Source: Ectobacillus funiculus
GTDB lineage: Bacteria; Bacillota; Bacilli; Bacillales; Bacillaceae_G
Assembly: GCF_004138295.1 (NCBI RefSeq)
Contig: NZ_SCFM01000004.1
Location: 1-64,000 of the forward strand
Length of the DNA: 64,000 nt
Direction: 5' to 3'
Each line of letters starts with the position of its first letter. Positions within the stretch are counted from its first letter, which is position 1. Made by a program: the position numbers and the translations under genes. The notes below the pieces were generated by a model, which saw nothing but the letters and a program-made list of their open reading frames with translations, had not been told where the DNA came from and made no database searches. Shown one piece after another: positions 17,643 through 25,433 of this stretch.

Positions 17643-17864
17643 TTATAGAGTAAATGTTTGGTTTTCATCAGATTTATTAGCATTTCCTACATTTGTTTTA
17701 CTAACACCATTAAATGTGTTTACAGAATATCCAGTATTTGATGATCCAGCTCCATGATAGCCCTTTTCAGTTGATATTGGTGTTACCTCATAAGTATCTC
17801 CTATGTTAAAAGCACCAGTGACGTCAATGTTGCTTATTACAATTCCTTTAACAATTGAAGGCAT
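17643..17864 (-). CDS. GerPA/GerPF-family spore germination protein
   Basis: The 73-residue sequence starts MPSIVKGIVISNIDVTGAF and continues with NIGDTYEVTPIST, the pattern of the GerPA/GerPF family, Gly/Asn/Ser-rich and ending in a polar tail. GerP proteins help germinants cross the spore coat. In B. cereus-type genomes they come as a six-gene operon; this copy is alone. Its ribosome site is weak (AAAGTAGGCG). Confidence 0.85.
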   Translation of the reverse strand: MPSIVKGIVISNIDVTGAFNIGDTYEVTPISTEKGYHGAGSSNTGYSVNTFNGVSKTNVGNANKSDENQTFTL

Positions 17865-18495
17865 TGTTTCGCCTACTTTCCCAATATTTTTATTCCACTA
17901 ACAAAAGGTAAGGAACCTTTATATATTGAAAGTTACAATCTTAATGTATAAACTCTGTGAAGTTTGGTAATACCTTTTTCAGTATATGATAAATGTTTTA
18001 GGAGTGGTGTTTTGTTCTTTTATTAATATGTTTTACATTCTTTGCTTTCTAAGTTATTCATTTGTATATCGCATACATGTCAAGTTTGACATAATCCCAC
18101 ATTACCGTCCAATTCACAATGTGCTTCTCTCTCTTCATTCTGGATAAAGAAAGCGCGGGTATGGATGTGTAAGGAAGATACAACAAATGACGCGCTGGAA
18201 ATGGGAGGCGACGATGAAGAGAAAGGAGTAATCTTTTCGAGCGGATGAATGCGGAGACTATATTCTGTGTACCTCATACTGGCGGAAAAGACTCGCAGGC
18301 TATGGACATTTGATAATGGACGGTTAATAAATAGAATTCAGGGCAAGTTAAATATGCCTTGGATTATCAGTGTATTTGCAACTAGTTATGTTAGTCATTA
18401 CTTTCACAAGGATGTGAAATATGTTGGTCGTAAGATAAGTTTGTTGCTACAAGTGAAAAATAGAATTACAGCACGATTCATTGGAGGAATTGAAG
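17865..18495. other. 630-nt interval upstream of the TerC gene
   Basis: No convincing gene. A perfect palindrome ATGTCAA-GT-TTGACAT (18077-18092) is the only clear site. I looked for a yybP-ykoY manganese riboswitch because of the TerC gene and did not find its conserved core. Confidence 0.5.
18077..18092. promoter_or_regulatory. 16-bp palindrome, possible operator
   Basis: ATGTCAAGTTTGACAT is a perfect 7+2+7 dyad about 400 nt upstream of the TerC gene. It is a plausible repressor site, regulator unknown. Confidence 0.4.
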
Positions 18496-19185
18496 TTGAT
18501 AGAAGGGTTGTTCGTAGACTTAGTTAAAATCATTTTTATTAATATCATTCTAAGCGGTGACAATGCAGTTGTGATTGCATTAGCTTGTCGAAATCTTCCT
18601 GAAAATAAGAAGAAAAAAGCAGTTTTTTGGGGGGGGGTTGGTGCTATTGCTTTACGGATAGTCCTTACTTTTGTGACGGTTTGGTTATTGCAGATCCCTT
18701 ACTTTCAAATCGTAGGAGGAATTTTATTACTGTGGATCGCGGTTAAGCTAATAGATGGTGAAGACGAGGGAGAAGATCTTGAAGGTAGCAGCAGTATGGT
18801 TCAGGCGATTAGAACCATCATTATGGCGGATTTAGTAATGAGTCTTGATAATGTCATAGCGATTGCAGGAGTAGCAGAAGGAAACCTTTTGCTTATTATA
18901 ATCGGATTAGCTGTTAGTATCCCGTTAATCATTTGGTGTAGTCAACTATTAATGAATTTAATGAATCGTTTTCCCATCCTTATTGTATTAGGTGCAGCTC
19001 TACTTGGATATACGGCCGGAGAAATGATGTTAAACGATAAAGTGATTGCCCGTTTTGTGGAGAGCAAATTTCCTTTAGGACATATTATTATTCCAGTTAC
19101 ATTAGCAATTTTGGTTATTATAACTGGCAAGTTAAAAAATAAAGAGCTGAAAAAAACGGACAAGGCTTCGTTGGAGAGGGGCTAA
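18496..19185 (+). CDS. TerC-family integral membrane protein (YjbE-like)
   Basis: Seven hydrophobic segments with the two TerC signatures: SGDNAVVIALA (about 17-27) and SLDNVIAIAGVAEG (about 116-129), whose Asp/Asn residues are thought to bind metal. TerC relatives in Bacillus export manganese and help metallate secreted enzymes. TTG 18496 (MIEGLFVDLV) is 8 nt behind GGAGG, better placed than TTG 18481. A seven-G run at 18630-18636 within the gene is intact but slippage-prone. Confidence 0.9.
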   Translation: MIEGLFVDLVKIIFINIILSGDNAVVIALACRNLPENKKKKAVFWGGVGAIALRIVLTFVTVWLLQIPYFQIVGGILLLWIAVKLIDGEDEGEDLEGSSSMVQAIRTIIMADLVMSLDNVIAIAGVAEGNLLLIIIGLAVSIPLIIWCSQLLMNLMNRFPILIVLGAALLGYTAGEMMLNDKVIARFVESKFPLGHIIIPVTLAILVIITGKLKNKELKKTDKASLERG

Positions 19186-19251
19186 TGCCCTTCTCTGCAA
19201 CATATGACTGATTTTCAAAAAAAATCTGTGTGAGGGGATTTGAGTTATTTT

Positions 19252-19380
19252 TTATTGCTGTTGTTTATAAAATCCAATTAATTCCTGAATGGAATGGATT
19301 ATTTCGCCAAATTGAAATGTAAATAATGACAATGCTGATAAAGAAAAGAAAATAACAGGGACTAGACGAAACCAATGCAT
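19252..19380 (-). CDS. Small membrane protein (42 residues), unknown
   Basis: A minus-strand ORF (MHWFRLVPVIFFSLSALS..., ending FYKQQQ) with a strong site AACGGAGGGAATACA before ATG. There is one N-terminal membrane segment then an amphipathic tail. It converges on the TerC gene 66 nt away. The sound ribosome site makes it a probable real gene. Confidence 0.6.
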   Translation of the reverse strand: MHWFRLVPVIFFSLSALSLFTFQFGEIIHSIQELIGFYKQQQ

Positions 19381-19743
19381 TGTATTCCCTCCGTTTCAAA
19401 ATAATTTAACAAGAATAATATAAAAGTATTTAATAAAGATAATAATGCCAATCATAAATTTTATCAAGTGTAAATTTTTATTAGATTAATAATTAATAAG
19501 GTTAATCTTGTTGAGGAAGTGCCGGCGGTAAAATATTTATTCAAGTTTAGTCACATAAAAAATATTTTGTTATTTCTATAATAATACAAGACTTGGTTAA
19601 CATAGTGTTTTATAACGGACTAAAATATATAATGGTGATTGCTATAATACTTACAATTTTCTACTCTAATTTCTAATAATCTTTATGATTTAATTTCTTA
19701 TTCCTTAATGTATAAATAACCTTCTGTGAAGGGATTGTTTGGT

Positions 19744-19929
19744 TTGAATAGAAATAAAAATATGCCTATCATCATTTTCTTGTGTATCTTCTTGTCAATA
19801 GTTCTTGTTGTGAATGCTATCCTCCATATTAAGATATATATTGTGTATAGCTCAGGTATCGGTTCTTTATTATTGATAGGAGTAATAGTTCTAACTATTA
19901 TTATTCTTTATCTCAAGGGTTATAAGTAA
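19744..19929 (+). CDS. Small two-helix membrane protein (61 residues)
   Basis: Starts TTG 19744 (MNRNKNMPIIIFL), 9 nt behind GAAGGGA; GTG 19726 is possible but overlaps the site. Two hydrophobic segments (about 7-26 and 36-57) flank a short polar turn. No family is recognised. Flanking DNA is very AT-rich. Confidence 0.5.
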   Translation: MNRNKNMPIIIFLCIFLSIVLVVNAILHIKIYIVYSSGIGSLLLIGVIVLTIIILYLKGYK

Positions 19930-20221
19930 CGAAAATTTTATCAGGGTGCTCTTTGTAACTGTATACTTTGTCTAGACCGTATCCTTGTTTAATCGGTTCT
20001 TTTATTGGTTTTACCTATACATTTTAACTTAACTTCATTATAATAATACGAAGTGTTCATATAGTGAATGCTTTTTTCTTTTGGAGAAAACGAAAAAAAT
20101 ATTAAGATAAATATATAGAATGTGTAAAGTTCCGTGTTAATTGCTATTTTTTTAGAACCAGTTATAAAAATTTTGTAATATTTTTCTCTGTACTAAAACT
20201 CGACAAAAAATTATAATTATT

Positions 20222-20302
20222 AAGGGCAAACCTTGTGAAAACTTGGGACGCAAAGCTTTAGGGGCTAAAATAGTGAATGCTATCAAGCTAGCCAGCTGCC
20301 GT
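20222..20302 (+). promoter_or_regulatory. Cyclic di-GMP-I riboswitch (GEMM)
   Basis: The GEMM-I core is present in order: GGGCAAACC, TGTGAAAACTTGGGACGCAAAGC, AGGGGCTAAA, and GCTAGCCAGCTGCC. The GGGACGCAAAG block and its partner GCCaGctgCC are the ligand-pocket signature of c-di-GMP-I riboswitches. It ends about 28 nt before an ArsR-type regulator gene, so that gene's translation or transcript elongation should respond to c-di-GMP. No obvious terminator lies between, so control may be at the ribosome site. Confidence 0.9.
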
Positions 20303-20330
20303 TCACGGGAAAGAAAAATTAGAGGAGTGA

Positions 20331-20612
20331 ATGTATATGCAAATTGAAAGATTTAATGATGGGGCAGAAGTCTTAAAAGTATTAGCCCACCCTACGCGAA
20401 TCGCGCTTGTGAATTTTATGATTGAAAAAGGTCCGGTAAATGTAACTACCCTTTATGAGGCGTTCGGAATGCCGCAAAGCACCATTAGCCAGCATTTATC
20501 AAGATTAAAATCTGTTAAGATTGTTTCGGGAACACGTAGGGGTTTGGAGATTTATTATGAGGTAAAGGACAAACGGGTAGAAAATATCCTTAATGCGGTA
20601 GTTAGTGCTTAA
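20331..20612 (+). CDS. ArsR-family (PagR-like) transcriptional regulator, c-di-GMP riboswitch-controlled
   Basis: A 93-residue winged-helix protein: ALVNFMIEKGPVNVTTLYEAFGMPQSTISQHLSRL spans helices 2-4, with recognition helix QSTISQHLSRLKS, then wing GTRRGLEIYYEV. It lacks the Cys/His metal sites of ArsR/SmtB metallosensors and resembles PagR of B. anthracis. ATG 20331 follows AGAGGAGTGA. Its 91-residue paralogue is 180 nt downstream without a riboswitch, and a third is a remnant at 46970. Confidence 0.9.
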   Translation: MYMQIERFNDGAEVLKVLAHPTRIALVNFMIEKGPVNVTTLYEAFGMPQSTISQHLSRLKSVKIVSGTRRGLEIYYEVKDKRVENILNAVVSA

Positions 20613-20639
20613 GGGTTATTACCAAACCGAATTATTTTG

Positions 20640-20669
20640 AAGCATCTGGTGGAAATCAGGTGCTTTTTT
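20640..20669 (+). terminator. Terminator after the first ArsR gene
   Basis: GCATCTG / CAGGTGC with one G-U pair, then six T. It is followed directly by about 20 nt matching the left end of the bcr-like repeat (CATTGTAAGAAAGTATAAG). Confidence 0.85.
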
Positions 20670-20794
20670 GCATTGTAAGAAAGTATAAGATTAGAGGTTG
20701 AATAAAAAAGTTATTAGGAAAACTTCATACTTTTTTCATAAATTTCGAATATTATTGCATTATAGTCGATAAATAAAGTTAGGAGAGTAGTAGA

Positions 20795-21070
20795 ATGAAC
20801 ATTGAAAAGTTTAATGACAGTGCGGAAATTTTAAAGGTATTAGCCCATCCTGCACGAATTGCGCTTGTGAAATTTATGATTGAAAAAGGACCAACAAATG
20901 TAACCTCTCTTTACGAAGAGCTTGAAGCGCCACAAAGTACAGTTAGCCAACATCTATCAAAATTAAAGACTGCCAAGATTATTTCAGGAACGCGCAAAGG
21001 TTTAGAGATTTATTATGAGATAAAGGACGAGAGAGTAAAACCTATCCTGAATGCAATGATCAACGCTTAA
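20795..21070 (+). CDS. ArsR-family (PagR-like) regulator, paralogue 2
   Basis: 91 residues, close to the preceding regulator throughout (KFNDSAEILKVLAHPARIAL; recognition helix QSTVSQHLSKLKT). It has its own ribosome site (TTAGGAGAGTAGA) and terminator and no GEMM core upstream, so the two copies likely share targets but not inputs. Again there is no metal-ligand Cys pair. Heterodimers are possible. Confidence 0.9.
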   Translation: MNIEKFNDSAEILKVLAHPARIALVKFMIEKGPTNVTSLYEELEAPQSTVSQHLSKLKTAKIISGTRKGLEIYYEIKDERVKPILNAMINA

Positions 21071-21149
21071 GTACGATTTGGGTCATGGGTCCTGCACGAC
21101 TGAGCACACGAAGTAGCTGAATGAAGCAAAAGCTTTATCCACTTTTATG

Positions 21150-21182
21150 TATGCCGCTTGCCAATGGGTGAGCGGTTTTTAT
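21150..21182 (+). terminator. Terminator after ArsR paralogue 2
   Basis: CCGCT-...-AGCGG with internal TGCC/GGGTG pairing, then TTTTTATTTT. Confidence 0.8.
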
Positions 21183-21331
21183 TTTGAATAAATCTATATA
21201 TTGCTAATTAGACATAAAAAGCGTACACTTACAAGGGAGTTATTTACATTTATTCCAATGCACAATTTAACATAAATATATTCTCTAAAGAATTATTAAG
21301 AATGAAAAGCTATATAAGGAGATTTCAGTAT

Positions 21332-21841
21332 ATGTATGCTAAGGCTAAATATGTAGTAGTTAGACAGCAGAATATCCAACAGACAATGTGTTTTGCAAGC
21401 GTAGGAAAGCGATTCTCTGCAATCGTCATAGATGTGTTTTGTGTAACAGCAGTATTAGTCACTATATCCTTTTTTCTTACGGCAAATCACTCTGATACAT
21501 TTTATAAAGGCTGGAAATCCCTATGGATTGATGGGATTTATTTCGCATTAATACCTTTAATTTTAAAAGGTGGCACAATTGGTAGGCTTGTATTAGGGTT
21601 AAAATTGATTAAGATAGACGGAAAACAGCTGAATTTTCGTACAATGCTAGTTCGAGAATTTATTGGAAAAGTAGGATTAGGTATGCTTACATTAGGAACT
21701 ACATATGTGATCAGTATTTTTATGGTGATATTTCGAAAAGATAGACGCGCTATCCATGACTTTGTTGCCAAAACTGCTGTTGTCTATAAGAGAATAGATG
21801 AAAACTTAATAAGAGGCGAAAAGTTAAAAAGGTATTCATAA
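21332..21841 (+). CDS. RDD-family membrane protein
   Basis: 169 residues with three hydrophobic segments and the RDD pattern: KRFSAIVIDVF opens the first helix, GGTIGRLVLGLKLIK follows the second and REFIGK precedes the third. RDD proteins are small membrane proteins of mostly unknown, perhaps transport-related, function. ATG 21332 follows AAGGAGATTTCAGTAT; ATG 21302 has no site. The tail is highly basic. Confidence 0.82.
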   Translation: MYAKAKYVVVRQQNIQQTMCFASVGKRFSAIVIDVFCVTAVLVTISFFLTANHSDTFYKGWKSLWIDGIYFALIPLILKGGTIGRLVLGLKLIKIDGKQLNFRTMLVREFIGKVGLGMLTLGTTYVISIFMVIFRKDRRAIHDFVAKTAVVYKRIDENLIRGEKLKRYS

Positions 21842-21877
21842 AATTGAACTGAGGTTAGTGTCATAGGAGGATTTAAC

Positions 21878-22330
21878 ATGAATTACATTCAAGAATTAAG
21901 ATCTGCTGTAGGAACTCGTCCATTAATATTAACTGCTGCAGGTGTGATCTTACTCGATACTGAAGGCAGAATTCTGTTGCAGCATAGAACAGATACAAAC
22001 GACTGGGGGTTACCGGGTGGTTTTATGGAAATTGGTGAAACGATTGAGGATACAGCGAGAAGAGAGATTTTTGAAGAAACAGGGTTAACGGTGGGGGAAT
22101 TAAAGCTTTTTCATATTTTTTCAGGGGACCAAATGTATTATGAATACCCTAATGGTGATCAAGTATATAATGTTATTATTTGTTACTATTCTTCTGATAT
22201 CGCTGGAGAGATTAGACTTGATGAAGAGAGTAAAGAACTTAGATATTTTGATATTCAATCCTTCCCAGAAAACATAATGAAAACAAGTAAAGTAATGTTG
22301 GATAAATATGTAAGTGGGAAAACCGAATAG
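21878..22330 (+). CDS. NUDIX hydrolase
   Basis: The 150-residue protein carries a complete Nudix box, GGFMEIGETIEDTARREIFEE then TGL (about 49-72), with all catalytic Glu present. RPLILTAAGVILLDTEGRILLQHR fits ADP-ribose or nucleotide-sugar type Nudix enzymes. Substrate is not determinable. ATG 21878 follows ATAGGAGGATTTAAC. It is 36 nt after the RDD gene and probably co-transcribed. Confidence 0.92.
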   Translation: MNYIQELRSAVGTRPLILTAAGVILLDTEGRILLQHRTDTNDWGLPGGFMEIGETIEDTARREIFEETGLTVGELKLFHIFSGDQMYYEYPNGDQVYNVIICYYSSDIAGEIRLDEESKELRYFDIQSFPENIMKTSKVMLDKYVSGKTE

Positions 22331-22386
22331 TGAAGCGGATGTTCTGTAGTGAAAGGAGCGGGCAGGGTTAACAGGGAGGGTAAGCG

Positions 22387-22680
22387 ATGGGGACTCAAGA
22401 GAAACGAATTAAAATTATATCGTTGGTTTGGTTAATTATTACCCAGATTGTGGCGGTATTATCAACACTGTTTTGGTTTATGGGTTGGGCCATGGCATTT
22501 GCTGAGGATGCATTTGCATCAGTAGCAACTATCTTTGTAACAAGTTACCCGCTATTTGTTATTGTTTCAATTATTATGGGATGGATCACCTTCATGAAGA
22601 AGAAATATTTACAATTGGTTTTGTGGAGTGTATTGCCGGTTATATGGTGGTTAATATTTTTCACACTAGGCAAGATCTAA
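22387..22680 (+). CDS. Small membrane protein (97 residues), three helices
   Basis: ATG 22387 lies behind AACAGGGAGGGTAAGCG. Three hydrophobic segments (about 10-32, 43-63, 70-93) and almost no soluble part; Trp-rich. It follows the Nudix gene by 56 nt. No family recognised. Confidence 0.65.
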   Translation: MGTQEKRIKIISLVWLIITQIVAVLSTLFWFMGWAMAFAEDAFASVATIFVTSYPLFVIVSIIMGWITFMKKKYLQLVLWSVLPVIWWLIFFTLGKI

Positions 22681-22770
22681 TAAATAGGCTTTTATGTTTA
22701 AATCTGGGCTCGGATAAGATGGGGGTGTTGTTTTAAGAAAAGTGTGGGTTTAAAAGATTTGTAAAAGGTC

Positions 22771-22799
22771 TATACAAAGAAAGCGTTTTCATTTATAAT
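22771..22799 (+). promoter_or_regulatory. Promoter with cre-like CcpA site
   Basis: TATACA, 17 nt, TATAAT, with AGAAAGCGTTTTCA (22778-22791) between the boxes. That is one base from the catabolite-response consensus TGNAANCGNWNNCA. The same arrangement precedes the paralogue at 24491-24519. A spacer site implies repression when glucose is present, if CcpA binds. Confidence 0.55.
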
Positions 22800-22924
22800 T
22801 AATGTACAAAGTTGAATTTGTGAAAGTAAGTGATATTTAGGTTTTTCACCAAATTTTCATGTAAGAAAGGTAATCTATAGACAGTTACGATGAGAATAGT
22901 GCTAGGAAAGGAAGGCGAAGTCAA

Positions 22925-23098
22925 ATGATTATACTTGAGCAAATGCAAAATGGACAGGGAGTTATCAACGCCCAATCAACAGTCTATCAAACTCCTCTAG
23001 AACAGGAAGGAAGTGTGTTTAAAGGAGTTCTGTGGGGATCGTTATTGAGCGTACCTCTTTGGGGTATAATCATTGCTGGCTTTCATTTCTTCTCTTAA
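22925..23098 (+). CDS. 57-residue single-span membrane peptide, copy 1
   Basis: The ORF starts MIILEQMQNGQGVINAQS and ends GIIIAGFHFFS. A polar ~32-residue head (YQTPLEQEG) is followed by a hydrophobic helix (VLWGSLLSVPLWGIIIAGF). Ribosome site: AAAGGAAGGCGAAGTCAA. A closely similar gene lies at 24725, and a shorter relative sharing G-x-LWG-x-x-S-x-PLW at 23924. Function unknown. Confidence 0.75.
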   Translation: MIILEQMQNGQGVINAQSTVYQTPLEQEGSVFKGVLWGSLLSVPLWGIIIAGFHFFS

Positions 23099-23150
23099 GA
23101 AATGTGAATTTTTTTAACGTAAAATTATTATAGACATTTAACCATTTACC

Positions 23151-23180
23151 AGAGGGAGCTAGCTGCATAGCTCTCTTTTT
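23151..23180 (+). terminator. Terminator after membrane peptide copy 1
   Basis: AGAGGGAGCT-AGCTGCAT-AGCTCTCT followed by TTTTTATTT. Confidence 0.75.
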
Positions 23181-23233
23181 ATTTATTCTAGACCGCTTTT
23201 TGTTGTTTAAATTACCAAAATAGGGAAAATGTG

Positions 23234-23593
23234 TTATAATGAAGTTACCCCTAATATGTTATGGTGCGCTTTGGCTATTTGCCGAGGCGTTTTCTTTATA
23301 CACAAAAAATCACTCAACAGTACTGCTGAGTGGCAAAAAGGAGAAGTCATAACGTGTTCCCATAATTCTTCAGCAGCTTCCCATTTATCTTTTGTAGAAG
23401 CTGCAAATGATTCACTATGATCAACATCAACGCACCTATAGTTGCTCCATTTATGCTCACGATAGATATGGCCAATCTTTCCTTCCCGACAATAGACATT
23501 GTACATATCGGCCGCTGTTTGGGAGACAAGTTCGAATTTCGCTCTTAATGCTCTTTGTGCCAACAATTTAGCAGCTTGATTCAAATTCGACAC
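23234..23593 (-). CDS. Hypothetical protein (119 residues), doubtful C-terminus
   Basis: A minus-strand soluble protein (ALRAKFELVSQTAADMYNVY..., KWEAAEELWEHV). It begins GTG 23593 or TTG 23584 behind GTGAGGT. A terminator-like hairpin (CACTCAGCAG-TACTGTTGAGTG, then TTTTTTG; about 23300-23325) lies inside the last ~35 codons. The natural stop may therefore have been lost by a frameshift near 23345, where another frame stops just before the hairpin. No family recognised. Confidence 0.5.
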   Translation of the reverse strand: MSNLNQAAKLLAQRALRAKFELVSQTAADMYNVYCREGKIGHIYREHKWSNYRCVDVDHSESFAASTKDKWEAAEELWEHVMTSPFCHSAVLLSDFLCIKKTPRQIAKAHHNILGVTSL

Positions 23594-23923
23594 ACCTCAC
23601 TTTTAGATATCATCATACCTATTTATCAGTTTTATCAGAATATTGATAAATTAAACATCTCTCTTTAACATGGTACTACTCTTAAAAACAGGGGAAAAAC
23701 GTACTAGGCTATTGTGAGAACATAAAATGTATAGTTATTCCTTAATGTGTCGTTACTAAAGCCTGACAAGATTTGTTTAAGTGGGGAACGAGTTGAATCG
23801 AATCAAAACATCATTGTTAGTAATTTACGGGCCGCTCTTAGCCGTCCTTTTTATTTGCAATTGGTTTTATTTCCTCTAAACCTGACTATCTTAATAATAA
23901 GTCAAAAAAGAGAGGTCGATATT

Positions 23924-24028
23924 ATGGAGAGAGAAGGGAATTTTGCGAGAGGATGCCTTTGGGGATTGGTAATCTCTATTCCATTATGGATTGCACTTAT
24001 CTGGTTGGTTAAGAGCGTTATTGAATAG
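23924..24028 (+). CDS. 34-residue membrane peptide related to the 57-residue family
   Basis: MEREGNFARGCLWGLVISIP followed by LWIALIWLVKSVIE: a short head and one membrane helix with the same G-x-LWG-x-x-S-x-PLW signature as the flanking paralogues. ATG 23924 lies behind AAGAGAGGTCGATATT; the longer upstream reading in frame shows no start signal. A terminator follows immediately. Confidence 0.6.
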   Translation: MEREGNFARGCLWGLVISIPLWIALIWLVKSVIE

Positions 24029-24035
24029 CTTTATA

Positions 24036-24066
24036 ACTGGAAGAGTCCTATTTCCGGTCTTTTTTC
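24036..24066 (+). terminator. Terminator after the 34-residue peptide
   Basis: ACTGGAA-gagtccta-TTTCCGGT followed by CTTTTTTCTTTT. Confidence 0.75.
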
Positions 24067-24173
24067 TTTTGCCTTGAAATCGAAAGGCGGTGAGAAGAAT
24101 GTGTGAACAGATCAGAACCGACTGCCTTTTTATGGTCATATCTTAACTTGGATGATATAAGCTTGTTATTTCA

Positions 24174-24308
24174 CACTGCAAAAGGGTGTAAATTTCCATC
24201 TGGAAGTGAATGCGACGTAGCCGGAAATTTTAGGAATACAGTATAAGTAGGGCTACGCCTCTGTCTTCGCCCGAGAGCAGGGCTTGCCATTCGGCGAGTT
24301 TTCTTTAC
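24174..24308 (+). repeat. bcr-like structured repeat, copy 5
   Basis: Full length with the arm variant AAATTTCC/GGAAATTT and right-end hairpin variant CTTGCCATTCGGCGAG. It ends GTTTTCTTTAC. Confidence 0.85.
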
Positions 24309-24309
24309 A

Positions 24310-24465
24310 GGATAAGAAAGGATAGCTTTTCGGGGTGATGTCTAGCTCCCAAGGCCCAACAGGCAGACTCCAGGCTGAATCTCCGCAAAAGGCAAAAAGC
24401 GCCTTTTACTCCGGCCCACCCCTACGTTGCCATAAAAGGCGGGCCTTGTCCGCTTTTCTTAATTA
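24310..24465 (+). repeat. Second dispersed repeat type (GTGATGTCTAGCTCC family)
   Basis: The GC-rich block begins near GGGGTGATGTCTAGCTCCC and includes GGCAAAAAGCGCC and AAAGGCGGGCCTTGTCCGCTTTTC. I recall a Bacillaceae intergenic repeat that opens TGATGTCTAGCTCC and closes near CCGCTTTTC. It is inserted immediately after repeat copy 5. Confidence 0.45.
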
Positions 24466-24490
24466 GAAAACGTAAAGTTTGTAAAAAGTA

Positions 24491-24519
24491 TATACAAAGA
24501 AAGCGTTTTCATTTATAAT
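24491..24519 (+). promoter_or_regulatory. Promoter with cre-like CcpA site, copy 2
   Basis: Identical TATACA-17-TATAAT geometry with AGAAAGCGTTTTCA in the spacer, as at 22771. Conservation of spacing in both copies supports function. Confidence 0.55.
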
Positions 24520-24724
24520 GAGTATACAAAGTTAAAGATAGCTAAATCTTAATTTAATAGCAGTTAGAATGATGGAGAGAACATGGTGAAGCTCTGTTTC
24601 ATAGTTATTTAAGGATGCTTTTGGAATCGATTCATATTTAGATTTTTCACCAAGTTTTCATTTAATAAAGGTAATCTGTAAACTGTTATGATGAGAATAG
24701 TGATGGAAAGGAAGGCGAAGCCAA

Positions 24725-24898
24725 ATGATTATACTTGAGCAAAGTCAAAATGGACAAGGAGTTATCAATATTCAATCAACAATCTATCAAACTCCTCTGG
24801 AACAGGAAGGAAATATGTTTAAAGGGCTTCTATGGGGATCCCTGTTGAGCGTACCTCTTTGGGGTATAATTATTACTGGCTTTCATTTCTTCGCTTGA
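24725..24898 (+). CDS. 57-residue single-span membrane peptide, copy 2
   Basis: Starts MIILEQSQNGQGVINIQS and ends GIIITGFHFFA, differing from copy 1 at few residues. The upstream ribosome site (AAAGGAAGGCGAAGCCAA) and the stretch before it are also conserved, so the whole transcription unit was duplicated. A longer leader (about 200 nt) than copy 1 precedes it. Confidence 0.75.
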   Translation: MIILEQSQNGQGVINIQSTIYQTPLEQEGNMFKGLLWGSLLSVPLWGIIITGFHFFA

Positions 24899-24956
24899 GA
24901 AATGTGAATTTTTTTAAAACGTAAAATTGTTATAGAAATTTAAACATTTACCATAA

Positions 24957-24980
24957 GGGAGCTGCATAGCTCTCTTTTTT
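24957..24980 (+). terminator. Terminator after membrane peptide copy 2
   Basis: GAGCT-GCAT-AGCTC stem then TCTTTTTT; repeat copy 6 starts at the next base. Confidence 0.75.
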
Positions 24981-25053
24981 CACTGTAAGAAGTATAAACT
25001 TCCAGACAGGAGTCAATTCGACGTAGTCGGAAATTTTAGGAATACAGTATAAA
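24981..25053 (+). repeat. bcr-like repeat, copy 6 (left half only)
   Basis: Runs from CACTGTAAGAAG to AATACAGTATAA and then stops. The right half with the CTCGCC hairpin is missing. It abuts a truncated coding remnant. Confidence 0.8.
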
Positions 25054-25055
25054 AT

Positions 25056-25202
25056 TCACGGAACAACTGCTAAAACAACTCCTAACCACCACTGCCAAGT
25101 GAAAACGACATTTCCACTCCAAAATTTTACTTTTTCGCTACGTGCAGCAGCGATTTGGTCATACAATTCATTAGCCCTTTTGGGATATTGTTCTTGATTT
25201 GT
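25056..25202 (-). pseudogene. Truncated CBO0543-family remnant
   Basis: Minus-strand reading NQEQYPKRANELYDQIAAAR then EKVKFWSGNVVFTWQWWLGV, ending VVP-stop. This resembles the N-terminal part of CBO0543-family membrane proteins as I recall them; a fuller homologue is at 55024-55560. There is no start codon, and the frame stops 3 nt from repeat copy 6, in the codon where Trp would follow Pro. It seems broken at the repeat edge. Confidence 0.55.
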
Positions 25203-25433
25203 CTAACCTCATTCTCTTTATGAAACGAGTAGAGAAAGCAACTTCTCAAGTTTTGTGAAATACTGCACATTAACTTCAAAAGTAAATTAATATCAGACCT
25301 TGAACTTTTGTACGAAAACAAAAATATTCCTTGAATGAAGTTCATATGCTGCTAATCTTTCTTGTAATGTATGAGTAGGGAGGGATTAGGACCTCCCTAT
25401 ATTCTGTTTTTTTGTAGCATTCCTTTAATAGTG

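Noticed and set aside
18100-18495. Possible manganese (yybP-ykoY) riboswitch before the TerC gene
   Set aside because: I searched for the conserved GGGGAGTA and paired core and could not find them.
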